A stretch of 64,000 nt of DNA, taken from positions 1 through 64,000 of the forward strand of contig CACXKA010000003.1 of assembly GCA_902768125.1 (NCBI GenBank), read 5' to 3'. Below the pieces are notes generated by a model, which searched no databases, was not told where the DNA came from, and saw only the letters and a list, made by a program, of their open reading frames with translations. A program made the translations under genes and the position numbers. This document shows positions 1-6,692 of the stretch, piece after piece; the stretch's first letter is position 1; every line of letters starts with the position of its first letter. The DNA is from an uncultured Bacteroidales bacterium. GTDB taxonomy: Bacteria > Bacteroidota > Bacteroidia > Bacteroidales > Bacteroidaceae.

Positions 1-546
1 CTCGATACGCGTGGTCATGGACAGACACCCCGAGGCGAAGCCCCCTTCACCATCCGTCAATTTGCCGATGACCTCTTGGCATTCATGGACCAGCACGACA
101 TCAAAAAAGCCCATCTGCTGGGCTTCTCCGATGGTGGAAACATTGCCATGGTCTTTGCCTTGGCACATCCAGAGCGGGTAGGGAAGCTGATTCTCAATGG
201 AGCCAATCTCGATGCCTCAGGAGTGAAGCGAAGCGTGCAACTCCCCATCGAAGTCGGGTACAGAATCGCCAAACTCTTTGCCAAGCACAGTCCCAAGGCA
301 CGAAGCCATGCCGAGCTGCTGGGTCTCATGGTCAATGACCCGAATGTGAAACCAGAAGAACTGACCCACCTGCACCTCCCAACCTTAGTTATCGCAGGCA
401 CCAAGGACATGATCAAAGATGCCCACACCCGTCTGATAGCCAGCAGCATCCCAGGTGCAACCCTCTCCATCCTTCCAGGCGATCATTTCCTTGCCGCCCG
501 AAATCCCGAAGCATTCAACAACGCCGTCCTGTCGTTCATTTCATGA
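1..546 (+). CDS. alpha/beta hydrolase, 3' part (start outside window)
   Basis: The reading frame is open from the first base, so the N-terminus lies outside; 181 residues are visible. It begins inside the typical LDTRGHGQT strand-loop, followed by the nucleophile elbow GFSDGGN (Ser near visible residue 41). An acid residue in AGTKDMI and a His in LPGDHFLA complete a Ser-Asp-His triad. This supports a cytoplasmic serine hydrolase of the alpha/beta fold; the substrate cannot be read from sequence. The last 11 bases overlap the convergent secreted-protein gene. Confidence 0.85.
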   Translation, partial: LDTRGHGQTPRGEAPFTIRQFADDLLAFMDQHDIKKAHLLGFSDGGNIAMVFALAHPERVGKLILNGANLDASGVKRSVQLPIEVGYRIAKLFAKHSPKARSHAELLGLMVNDPNVKPEELTHLHLPTLVIAGTKDMIKDAHTRLIASSIPGATLSILPGDHFLAARNPEAFNNAVLSFIS

Positions 547-1114
547 GTTGCTCCAGTTCAGAATCAGATTTCTCCAAAAGTTCGTTGGGTTTATAGAATC
601 TCGTGAGCATGGTGGCAAACACCTTGTTCTTGTAGAAGAAGACAAAGTCGTAGAAGCCAGGATTAAATTCCTCGGGATGAAGGTAGAAGGAACCCCATGA
701 ACAAGGCTCCTCCGCATCAGGATCCTTGTTGAGTTCACAGGTCTGGCAATAACCAGAGGTCTCGTCGTTCAACGTGTTCTTCAGGTAGAACTGTTGGTCA
801 TCCTTGTGTTGGAACACCATCACCATGATGCCTGTCTCCGCGTGTGCATTGGGGTAAAAACTCACCCATTCGTCCAATTCAAAAACAGAACGGATGCCCT
901 CGGTGGCGTAAGGTTTCGCGTTGAAAGCCTCGCTGACACAGCGGTTGCCAGACAGGGTCAAGCCATCCATGATGGGCTTTTCGCCCTCCTTGAGATTCAC
1001 AAAATTGAGTTTGCCCAGCACCATTGCCTCCTGAGCTTGTGCTGTGTTGCCACCGTTGACAGTCAATAACACGACAAGTGTCAATACCAAAACATGAAAT
1101 CTTCTCATAATCAT
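536..1114 (-). CDS. secreted hypothetical protein, 192 aa
   Basis: Not recognised as a named family. Residues 1-28 look like a signal peptide (two Arg, a hydrophobic stretch, then TAQAQ), so export to the periplasm is likely; a start two codons later (MRRFHV) is equally possible. The mature part is mixed alpha/beta in composition, with four Cys (one early, a CQTC pair, one in EEPCSWGS) that could form disulfides. It runs convergently into the hydrolase gene, overlapping by 11 bases. Upstream, TACCTTCG on its own strand resembles a weak -7 box. It marks the left border of the accessory island. Confidence 0.7.
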   Translation of the reverse strand: MIMRRFHVLVLTLVVLLTVNGGNTAQAQEAMVLGKLNFVNLKEGEKPIMDGLTLSGNRCVSEAFNAKPYATEGIRSVFELDEWVSFYPNAHAETGIMVMVFQHKDDQQFYLKNTLNDETSGYCQTCELNKDPDAEEPCSWGSFYLHPEEFNPGFYDFVFFYKNKVFATMLTRFYKPNELLEKSDSELEQLMK

Positions 1115-1206
1115 ATAGGTTTAGATTGCGAAGGTACATCCTTTTTTTCAAACCTCCAACATTTCAATACCAAAAACATCATTTTCCTGCATTTACTACT
1201 CCAAAA

Positions 1207-1238
1207 TTTGGTTGTGTTATGATTTTGACATATCTTTG
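1207..1238 (+). promoter_or_regulatory. promoter of toxin-antitoxin operon
   Basis: TTTG at 1207-1210 and TATCTTTG at 1231-1238 match the Bacteroidetes -33/-7 pattern with 20 bases between. The 40-base block 1203-1242 recurs at 3847-3886 with 36 identical bases. Confidence 0.75.
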
Positions 1239-1263
1239 CAACGAAAACAAATACGACAGCATT

Positions 1264-1452
1264 ATGACCACTATTATTGAAAGAACACCCAAAAGGATTA
1301 CCGTTAACATGAGTACTCGGCGGTGGAACAGGATGTTGCAGCTTGAAGAAACTTATAAACTTGCTCGCATCATCCGTCGTAGTATGAAACAGGTGGAGAC
1401 AGAGCCAAGCATGACTCCAGATGAAGCTGTGGCAGCATTACGTGCATTATGA
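1264..1452 (+). CDS. putative antitoxin of a type II TA pair
   Basis: A 62-residue basic protein beginning MTTIIERTPKRI. A longer in-frame start at 1126 lies upstream of the promoter, so 1264 is preferred. The middle (RRWNRMLQLEETYKLARIIRRSMKQ) is amphipathic and could be a DNA-binding or dimerisation helix; the C-terminus is a TPDEAVAALRAL helix. Its role is inferred from size, from the ATGA overlap with the following RelE-like gene, and from antitoxin-first order. It probably binds the toxin and represses the shared promoter. No named antitoxin family was recognised. Confidence 0.65.
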   Translation: MTTIIERTPKRITVNMSTRRWNRMLQLEETYKLARIIRRSMKQVETEPSMTPDEAVAALRAL

Positions 1453-1775
1453 GGGTCAGAATATCAGAAGATTTTCGTGTAGCCTACAAAAAGCTGAAGA
1501 AGCGTCACAAGTCGCTGCAAGCAGATTTCGAACGACTTCTAGCATCCCTGCTTCAAGATCCCATGCAGGGTGTGGAGTTGGAAGGCGGCGCCCGTAAGGT
1601 TCGCCTTGCCATATCTTCTAAAGGGCGAGGCAAGAGTGGGGGAGCCCGGGTCATAATTCGTGTACGTCTCATAGCAGATGAGCTACAACTTCTCTACATT
1701 TACGACAAGGCAGACTTCGAGAACGTCAGCGATTCATACCTACGTGATATCATGAAGCGCATGGAACAATCTTAA
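1449..1775 (+). CDS. RelE/ParE-like toxin
   Basis: 108 residues, rich in Lys and Arg, with the pattern of RelE-fold toxins: an N-terminal helical hairpin (residues 8-32, AYKKLKKRHKSLQADFERLL), an Arg-rich central sheet (RKVRLAISSKGRGKSGGARV) and a final strand RLIADELQLLYIYDK. Members of this fold cut ribosome-bound mRNA or poison gyrase; which applies cannot be decided here. The start overlaps the antitoxin stop by four bases, implying translational coupling. A perfect palindromic terminator follows 30 bases after the stop. Confidence 0.75.
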   Translation: MRVRISEDFRVAYKKLKKRHKSLQADFERLLASLLQDPMQGVELEGGARKVRLAISSKGRGKSGGARVIIRVRLIADELQLLYIYDKADFENVSDSYLRDIMKRMEQS

Positions 1776-1804
1776 CTCATATGTCTGTATAAACTCAAAA
1801 ACAT

Positions 1805-1836
1805 AAAACACCAAACAGCGCGCTGTTTGGTGTTTT
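1805..1836. terminator. bidirectional intrinsic terminator, perfect palindrome
   Basis: AAAACACCAAACAGCG is followed at once by its exact complement: a 16-bp palindrome with A-tract and T-tract ends. It closes the toxin-antitoxin operon and separates it from the repeat region. Confidence 0.85.
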
Positions 1837-1847
1837 ATTTATTCCTA

Positions 1848-1945
1848 TAACCGTTAACCTATAACCGTTAACCGTTACAGCCTTGAACTTTTGAACTTTG
1901 AACTCTTGAACCGTTAACCTATAACCGTTAACCTATAACCTTCAG
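1848..1945. repeat. ACCGTTAACCTATA intergenic repeat block
   Basis: Repeated ATAACCGTTAACC and TTGAACTTT words. Read on the other strand it matches the GTAACGGTTAAAGGTTAACGG blocks at about 10260-10310 and 12450-12480, including the neighbouring TTGAACTTTGA words. A smaller version lies at 32917-32957. The block is non-coding. Confidence 0.7.
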
Positions 1946-1980
1946 TTTTTTTATTCCCATAAGAGAAATAGTATAAAATA

Positions 1981-2214
1981 ACCTAACAACCTAACATTCG
2001 TTCTCAAATGAGTTGTGGTTCAGAGAGTTGCCTATGTTAGGTCTCACGCAGAGACCTAACATAGACCTAACACTCACTTCATCAGGCAGCAGTCAGAGGG
2101 ATATCTTTGTGAGATTAAAATGTTAGGTTAATGTTAGGTCTTGTTTATAGACCTAACATGCGAATGTAGTTGATATACAGACAAATGCGAGCAAAATGTT
2201 AGGTTGTTAGGTCT
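1981..2214. repeat. repeat module with CCTAACA words and two strong hairpins
   Basis: Outer arms 1981-2013 and 2180-2214 are inverted copies (CCTAACAACCTAACATT against AATGTTAGGTTGTTAGG). Between them lie two hairpins made of the same word: CTATGTTAGGTCTC, 5-base loop, exact complement (2032-2064), and ATGTTAGGTCT, 7-base loop, exact complement (2131-2159). About ten copies of the word occur, in both orientations. No reading frame is credible. A TATCTTTG at 2102-2109 could be a -7 box. Confidence 0.75.
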
Positions 2215-2399
2215 TTTTGCAAAAACACTCTCTTTCCCAAGAAAAACTTCCTGATTGCCCTTCCAATTTTTGCTCCCCCACGGGAGAGATTTTGCGCCCC
2301 CGTTAGGAAAATATTTTTCTCTAACTAGGCAGCAAAAATTGTTTCCCCCTAAGGAAAAATTTTGCAGCCCCTAGGGGTAACAAAAAATACCCCTCAAAA

Positions 2400-2690
2400 A
2401 TTGCCGACGGCAATCCTACCTTTTGCCGTCGGCAAAACGATGCTTTGCCGCCGCCTCTTTCAATCGATGCTGTCGGAGGCGTTTTTGTGGAGTCCAGAGG
2501 GTACACTTGCAACCTCCTCGTAGTAACAAGTGTAGGCTCGGGGAGGGTGCAAATGTGGTGCAAGGCGAACGCAAAGGCAAGCTTGCTTAGACTTTGCTGA
2601 GCCGAAGCCCACACTCGCTGTGGCAACTGTAGGTTCGACGGGCAATTATTCGCAATGCAACCCTCACTTTTTGTGTTGAGAGGAGGCATT
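2400..2690. other. GC-rich structured non-coding segment, possible RNA
   Basis: This stands out from the AT-rich surroundings. TTGCCGACGGCAA (2400-2412) is an inverted partner of TTGCCGTCGGCAA (2423-2435). TACACTTG (2502-2509) pairs with CAAGTGTA (2527-2534). Further short stems exist, such as GCAAAG...CTTTGC and CCACA...TGTGG. Long open frames on the minus strand have unlikely composition and are judged spurious. The stretch 2276-2400 before it has C-run/T-run words such as TTTTGCGCCCCC and CCCCTAGGGG. No promoter is convincing. It could be a structured RNA, or merely repeat debris. Confidence 0.4.
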
Positions 2691-2930
2691 TGACAACAAA
2701 AACCCCTCCAAATAAGGTGTTGAGAGTGTTTTTTTGATAAGTTTTTGTGTATGGAAAGTGGCAAGGATGGTATCAAAACTAAGTGTTTTTATCTGTTTTT
2801 AACCTCAAAAGAGCCTGTTTTTGATGAATTCTGTCCCTTTTCTAAGGTTTGGCATCATAGGAACAGAGGGCTTTATAATATCGTATGTCATTGATTTACT
2901 GATTATTAAATAAAACTTGTTCTGGCAAAA

Positions 2931-3095
2931 TCTATCACTTTCAGTTCTATCAGTTAGTTTTCGAAGTGGTGTCAATTTTATCTTATTATTATATAACTTA
3001 TTAATTATTAATTAGTTATATATTATAATATAGGGAAATTTGATACATAACAGACCCATTGAAAGCTAACTGAAACTGATAGAACTGATAGATTT
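2931..3095. repeat. iteron-like module A (CTATCAGTT words around an AT-rich core)
   Basis: Left arm 2931-2962 and right arm 3061-3094 are inverted and each is built from CAGTT words about 9-10 bp apart (TTCAGTTCTATCAGTTAG against CTAACTGAAACTGATAG). They flank an AT-only core at about 2980-3032 that is itself an imperfect palindrome. Short inner elements (GGTGTC on the left, TAGGGAAATT on the right) recur in modules B and C. Confidence 0.75.
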
Positions 3096-3172
3096 GTCTT
3101 GGTTGTAGGAGTTGGCTAATTTTGTATGTTATTGTTTTATAGCCTTTTAGGAGAATTGTGGATTAGAAAAGC

Positions 3173-3328
3173 GTTTCAGTTTCAGTTGTTTCAGTTATTT
3201 TTTGAGGGGTGTCGCTCCCCTTTATTTATTATATAACTTATTAATTATTAATTAATTATATAGTTTAAGGAAGGGGGGATACACAACTGTACCTCAAAAT
3301 CCTAACTGAAACTGAAACAACTGAAACA
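3173..3328. repeat. iteron-like module B (TTTCAGTT words around an AT-rich core)
   Basis: Arms 3173-3205 (GTTTCAGTTTCAGTTGTTTC) and 3292-3328 (CTGAAACTGAAACAACTGAA) are inverted. The core at 3226-3262 is nearly identical to that of module A (2986-3022), differing at about one position over 36, while the arm words differ. A GGGG-GTGTCG-CTCCCC hairpin sits inside the left arm. Confidence 0.75.
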
Positions 3329-3360
3329 CTTTGGTCGTGATGATTTCTTCTCTACAAGGC

Positions 3361-3441
3361 TTATTTCCCAATAACCTGCCTCTACTGAATAATAAGCGTA
3401 CCTTATTGAGCAATAAGGGATGGTTATTGGAGAATAAGGAG
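3361..3441. repeat. module with AATAAGG words
   Basis: Repeated CAATAACC, AATAAGC, CCTTATT, CAATAAGGG, GTTATTGG and AATAAGGA. It includes a perfect hairpin CCTTATT-GAGC-AATAAGG at 3401-3418. It sits between modules B and C and follows the same design, but has no AT core. Confidence 0.6.
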
Positions 3442-3486
3442 TCTCTGTCAAGGAGAATCCTTTTGTTTGCTTTGTAGATAATAATT

Positions 3487-3668
3487 CTTTTCAGTTTCTT
3501 CAGTTCCTCAGTTACTTCAGTTGTTTTCGAGGGTATAACAATTCCCTTATTCTATTATATATATATTTATAATATATTGATTATTAAGTATATATAATAT
3601 ATAAATAGGGAAAATAAGAGAATGCGTGACATTTAAAAACTGAACTGAAGAACTGAAGAACTGAAGTA
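3487..3668. repeat. iteron-like module C (CTTCAGTT words around an AT-rich core)
   Basis: The left arm 3487-3528 holds four CAGTT words 8-9 bp apart. The right arm 3636-3668 holds CTGAACTGAAGAACTGAAG in the opposite sense. The core 3550-3606 is almost pure A+T. CCCTTA before the core pairs with TAGGG after it, as in modules A and B. Confidence 0.75.
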
Positions 3669-3747
3669 AGGCCTCATTTCTTTACTTGGCTAATCTTCTA
3701 TTGCAATAGCCCTTCCTTATTTCAGGAAAACTAACACCCTCATGCTG

Positions 3748-3775
3748 TAACGTACCAGCGTACCAACGTACCATT
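3748..3775. repeat. CGTACCA short direct repeats
   Basis: Three CGTACC words 8-9 bp apart (ACGTACCAGCGTACCAACGT then ACC). It looks like a single arm of the same module design with yet another word; no inverted partner is visible nearby. Confidence 0.55.
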
Positions 3776-3796
3776 TGAAGATTAAAGGTTAAAGAA

Positions 3797-3824
3797 AAGG
3801 AGAGGCTCCTATGGGTCTCTCCTT
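3797..3824. terminator. terminator-like hairpin closing the repeat region
   Basis: AAGGAGAG pairs with CTCTCCTT across a 12-base loop. It lies just before the promoter of the next unit and may insulate it from transcription through the repeats. The T-run is weak, so function is uncertain. The GGAGGCTCCT word reappears in the repeats at about 10360 and 12537. Confidence 0.45.
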
Positions 3825-3850
3825 GTTATATGTAAAAAATTGCTGAAAAA

Positions 3851-3882
3851 TTTGGTTGTGTTGTGTTTTTGATATACCTTTG
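3851..3882 (+). promoter_or_regulatory. promoter for structured leader RNA and methyltransferase operon
   Basis: TTTG at 3851-3854 and TACCTTTG at 3875-3882, 20 bases apart. It lies in a 40-base near-copy of the toxin-antitoxin promoter. Transcription should begin near 3889, about 280 bases before the methyltransferase ATG. Confidence 0.75.
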
Positions 3883-3887
3883 CAACT

Positions 3888-4116
3888 AATCGCTGGCAAA
3901 TACCTCAGCGGAGGTGCTGGCGTGACATAGTAGTAAATAACAAGCGTTTGCTTTTATTCGGAATTGTCCTAAGAATCTCGCAAATTCAAAAAGTAACAAA
4001 AACCGAAGAATAAGTTGCAAGCGTCTGTGCGTTAAGCATGGGCGTGACTTATCTGGTTTTTGTAGGCATGCGAGAGCCTTTAGGACATGGATGGGAATAT
4101 CGTCCATGTCTTTTTG
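3888..4116 (+). ncRNA. structured RNA / long leader in front of the methyltransferase
   Basis: This is a stretch of about 228 bases between a good promoter and a terminator-like hairpin, with nested complementary segments. ACCTC-AGCG-GAGGT (3902-3915) is a local hairpin. TCCTAAGAATCTCGCA (3967-3982) pairs at both ends with TGCGAGAGCCTTTAGGA (4069-4085). Inside that, ACAAAAACC...AGAATAAG pairs with CTTATCT...GGTTTTTGT around 3994-4063. No convincing protein frame is present. It could be an independent small RNA, an attenuating leader or a riboswitch. I cannot assign it to a known family, and a covariance-model search is needed. Confidence 0.6.
4084..4115 (+). terminator. intrinsic terminator or attenuator in the leader
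   Basis: GACATGGATG pairs with CGTCCATGTC (one G-T pair) across a 7-base loop and is followed directly by TTTTT. It lies 54 bases before the methyltransferase start, so read-through at this site would set methyltransferase and nuclease levels. Confidence 0.7.
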
Positions 4117-4168
4117 TGCCCTTCTGCCTACATCCGAAGGATAAGCAATACGCATAAATGCATAGCGT

Positions 4169-5299
4169 ATGGCTAAAAGAAACTTGGATGCTGCTAAAAC
4201 TGCGAAAAAAGATGAATTTTACACGCAGTTAACAGACATTGAAAGGGAATTGCAACACTACTGGTCTCATTTTCGTGACAAGGTGGTGCTGTGTAATTGT
4301 GATGACCCTTACGAGAGTAATTTCTTTAAGTACTTTGCCCTCCGTTTCAATCAGTTGGGTTTGAAAAAACTGATTTGTACTTGCTATAATGGTTCGCCAG
4401 TGCAAGGTAATGAGTTGTTGCTTCGCTTTGAGCCTTGGGATGATGAAGCTGACGTTAAGAAAAAAGCATATAAGGTGGAGATAACGGAGGTGAAAGACAT
4501 GAATGGGGATGGAGCGGTTGACTTGTCAGATGTACGAATCTTATTGCAGAATGATAAAAATGTTCTTTCCACTTTGCAAACTGGTGATTTCCGTGACCCT
4601 GAATGCATTGAGCTATTGAAAGAAGCAGACATTGTGGTTACTAATCCTCCTTTTTCTTTGTTTAGAGAGTATATTGGGCAGTTGATGGAATATGAGAAAA
4701 AGTTTATTATAGTAGGACATCAAAATGCAATCACGTACAAAGAAGTATTTCCATTATTAAAGGAGAATAAAGTATGGCTGGGGTATGGATTTAAAGGTGG
4801 AGCAGCACACTTTTTCTCTCCATACGAGGACATTGCTACAGCTGGAGACCACAAAAAAGACATGATTCGTGTTTCAGGTGTAAACTGGTTTACCAATCTT
4901 GAAATTCCCAAACGGAATGAGGAGATAGATTTGGTTTGTAAATATTCTCCTGAAAACTATCCCACTTATGATAATTATGATGCAATTGAAGTTAGTAAAA
5001 CCGCTGAAATACCATACGATTATGCAGGAATAATGGGTGTTCCCATCACCTTTATGGACAAATACAATCCACTACAATTTGAAATAGTAACGTTGGGGAT
5101 AGGTGAAGGGAACTTTACGCCTAAAAAGAAATATGAAAAATTTAGAAACCCGGATACAAAGGAATTCATTTCAGATAAACGTGACTTCCTTTTATATGTT
5201 AGAAAACCTAATGGGAAATATCTAACATCTGAAGGATATAGACTTGATAAAGTATATGCTCGAATCCTAATCCGCAACAAACATCCCAAAGCTTTATGA
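4169..5299 (+). CDS. EcoRI-family adenine-specific DNA methyltransferase
   Basis: 376 residues. CNCDDPYES at 42-50 matches the cofactor-binding segment of the M.EcoRI family, and VVTNPPF (NPPF 159-162) is the catalytic motif of N6-adenine methyltransferases. The family transfers a methyl group from S-adenosylmethionine to adenine in a short DNA site; the site cannot be predicted here. A segment at 111-130 (MNGDGAVDLSDVRILL) appears to be an insertion between these motifs. It overlaps the next gene by four bases (ATGA), so the two are probably made together as modification plus restriction. The long leader suggests control before translation. Confidence 0.88.
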   Translation: MAKRNLDAAKTAKKDEFYTQLTDIERELQHYWSHFRDKVVLCNCDDPYESNFFKYFALRFNQLGLKKLICTCYNGSPVQGNELLLRFEPWDDEADVKKKAYKVEITEVKDMNGDGAVDLSDVRILLQNDKNVLSTLQTGDFRDPECIELLKEADIVVTNPPFSLFREYIGQLMEYEKKFIIVGHQNAITYKEVFPLLKENKVWLGYGFKGGAAHFFSPYEDIATAGDHKKDMIRVSGVNWFTNLEIPKRNEEIDLVCKYSPENYPTYDNYDAIEVSKTAEIPYDYAGIMGVPITFMDKYNPLQFEIVTLGIGEGNFTPKKKYEKFRNPDTKEFISDKRDFLLYVRKPNGKYLTSEGYRLDKVYARILIRNKHPKAL

Positions 5300-6420
5300 T
5301 GACAATAAAAAGAATAGAAGTGACCGTGGGTGAAATCACTCGTGGTTATGTGAACAACGACGAACTGGGTGTTCGTGGTTATGACGGGAAATTGGACATC
5401 CGTCCACCCTATCAGCGTGAGTTCATCTACAGCGAGAAAGAGCAGCAGGCGGTCATCAATACAGTGCTGAACGGCTATCCGCTGAACGTGATGTATTGGG
5501 TGAAGAGAAGCGAGGATGCTGAATGCCCTTACGAGGTGATGGATGGTCAGCAGAGGACACTCTCGCTGTGTGAGTATGTGGATGGAAAATTTGCCATCGA
5601 CTTCAAGAACTTCTTCAACCAGCCAGAGGACATCCAAAAGAAGATTCTCAATTATCCCCTGACCATCTATGTGTGTGAGGGTGAGGCTTCAGAGAAACTG
5701 GAGTGGTTCAAGACCATCAACATTGCAGGCAAGCCGCTGAATGAGCAGGAAATCAACAACGCCATCTATGCAGGTCCATTTGTGAGCGATGCCAAGCGTC
5801 ATTTCTCCAAGTCAAATTGTGGTGCCTATCGTCTGGGCAAGGATTTGGTGAACGGCACGCCCATCCGTCAGGACTTTCTGAAGAAGGCTTTGGAGTGGAT
5901 GGCTGACCATGAGACTCGCTCGGGCAAGCGGCAGTCGGTGGTGGGCTATATGGCAGAGCATCAGCATGACCCCAACGCCAACAATCTTTGGTCATATTTC
6001 CAGACGGTGCTGAACTGGGCTATCACCAACTTCGACATGAAGAAGTTCAAGAAGATCATGAAGGGGTTGGATTGGGCTTTGCTGTATGACAAGTACGGTT
6101 CAGAAACACTTGACACCACCGCTCTGGGACAACGCATATCGGCATTGATGCGTGACAGCGAGATTCAGAAACAGGTGGGCATCATCCCCTATGTGCTGAC
6201 AGGCGATGAACACTACCTCGACCTTCGGGCATTCCCTGAGGACATCAAATTGGCTGTGTGGGAACAGCAGAAGCATATCTGCCCTATTTGTGGCAAGGAG
6301 TTTGACTATGAATTCATGGAAGGTGACCACATCACTCCTTGGCGTGAAGGTGGGCGAACGGTCATTGAGAACTGCCAGATGCTTTGCAGGGAATGCAACA
6401 GGAGAAAAGGCAGCAAATAG
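5296..6420 (+). CDS. DUF262 (GmrSD/ParB-like) and HNH nuclease fusion
   Basis: 374 residues. The N-terminal DUF262 domain has the diagnostic IRPPYQREF (36-44) and DGQQRT (83-88), features of the GmrS/ParB-like nucleotide-using fold of type IV-like restriction enzymes. The C-terminus is a complete HNH nuclease: CPIC (329-332), DH (344-345), N359, then CREC (364-367) and N368, with four Cys for a structural zinc. Coupled to the EcoRI-like methyltransferase by an ATGA overlap, it is best read as the restriction partner that cuts DNA lacking the partner's methylation. Modification-dependent cutting is an alternative, as for GmrSD. Base composition is closer to the core genome than that of the helicase downstream. 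Confidence 0.87.
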   Translation: MMTIKRIEVTVGEITRGYVNNDELGVRGYDGKLDIRPPYQREFIYSEKEQQAVINTVLNGYPLNVMYWVKRSEDAECPYEVMDGQQRTLSLCEYVDGKFAIDFKNFFNQPEDIQKKILNYPLTIYVCEGEASEKLEWFKTINIAGKPLNEQEINNAIYAGPFVSDAKRHFSKSNCGAYRLGKDLVNGTPIRQDFLKKALEWMADHETRSGKRQSVVGYMAEHQHDPNANNLWSYFQTVLNWAITNFDMKKFKKIMKGLDWALLYDKYGSETLDTTALGQRISALMRDSEIQKQVGIIPYVLTGDEHYLDLRAFPEDIKLAVWEQQKHICPICGKEFDYEFMEGDHITPWREGGRTVIENCQMLCRECNRRKGSK

Positions 6421-6432
6421 GTTAAGGGCTAG

Positions 6433-6515
6433 AGGGATGATATAGCCGATGGAATATAATTTGTGCATGTATTATTTGGAAGAATAATATTAAAGATTTA
6501 ACTTTGCAAACGAAA
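6433..6515 (+). repeat. promoter-bearing direct repeat, left copy (R1)
   Basis: It starts 13 bases after the nuclease stop with AGGGATGATATAGCCGATGG and contains TTTG (6475-6478) and TAACTTTG (6499-6506), 20 bases apart. A diverged copy, roughly 80 percent by eye, lies immediately after the helicase at 9958-10038, so the helicase unit is bracketed. Confidence 0.75.
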
Positions 6516-6546
6516 GATAATTGTTTCACCTTAAAAAGAACCAACT

Positions 6547-6681
6547 ATGATTGATCCATTAACGTGGTTCGTTCTATCCGAAATGGATGCGGACGATGAA
6601 GAACAAGAAAAAGAAAATGATTCGTATGACGATCATTGGCAGGAAAGTGATGGAGACTCCAATGGAGATGATAAATATTGA
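6547..6681 (+). CDS. 44-residue highly acidic protein
   Basis: This small frame begins MIDPLTWFVLSEMDADDEEQ and ends NGDDKY. 17 of 44 residues are Asp or Glu against two Lys. The N-terminal third is hydrophobic (WFVLSEM) and the rest is charged and probably disordered. It starts about 35 bases after a good promoter and ends 11 bases before the helicase ATG, or overlaps the alternative TTG by four, so it is the first gene of the helicase unit. No family was recognised. Possible roles are a helicase-binding or inhibitory subunit, or a DNA mimic; both are inference from charge and position. Confidence 0.55.
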   Translation: MIDPLTWFVLSEMDADDEEQEKENDSYDDHWQESDGDSNGDDKY

Positions 6682-6692
6682 TAATATTTGTT

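Noticed and set aside
2321-2776. Minus-strand frame of 151 codons in the repeat field
   Set aside because: Composition is unusual, it overlaps clear inverted repeats, has no promoter and no recognisable domain; more likely an accidental frame over structured non-coding DNA.
1981-3668. CRISPR array
   Set aside because: The repeats are short, inverted, differ between modules and are not separated by uniform spacers; no cas genes are present.
3888-4116. Retron msr-msd RNA
   Set aside because: The RNA is structured, but no reverse transcriptase is encoded in the window.
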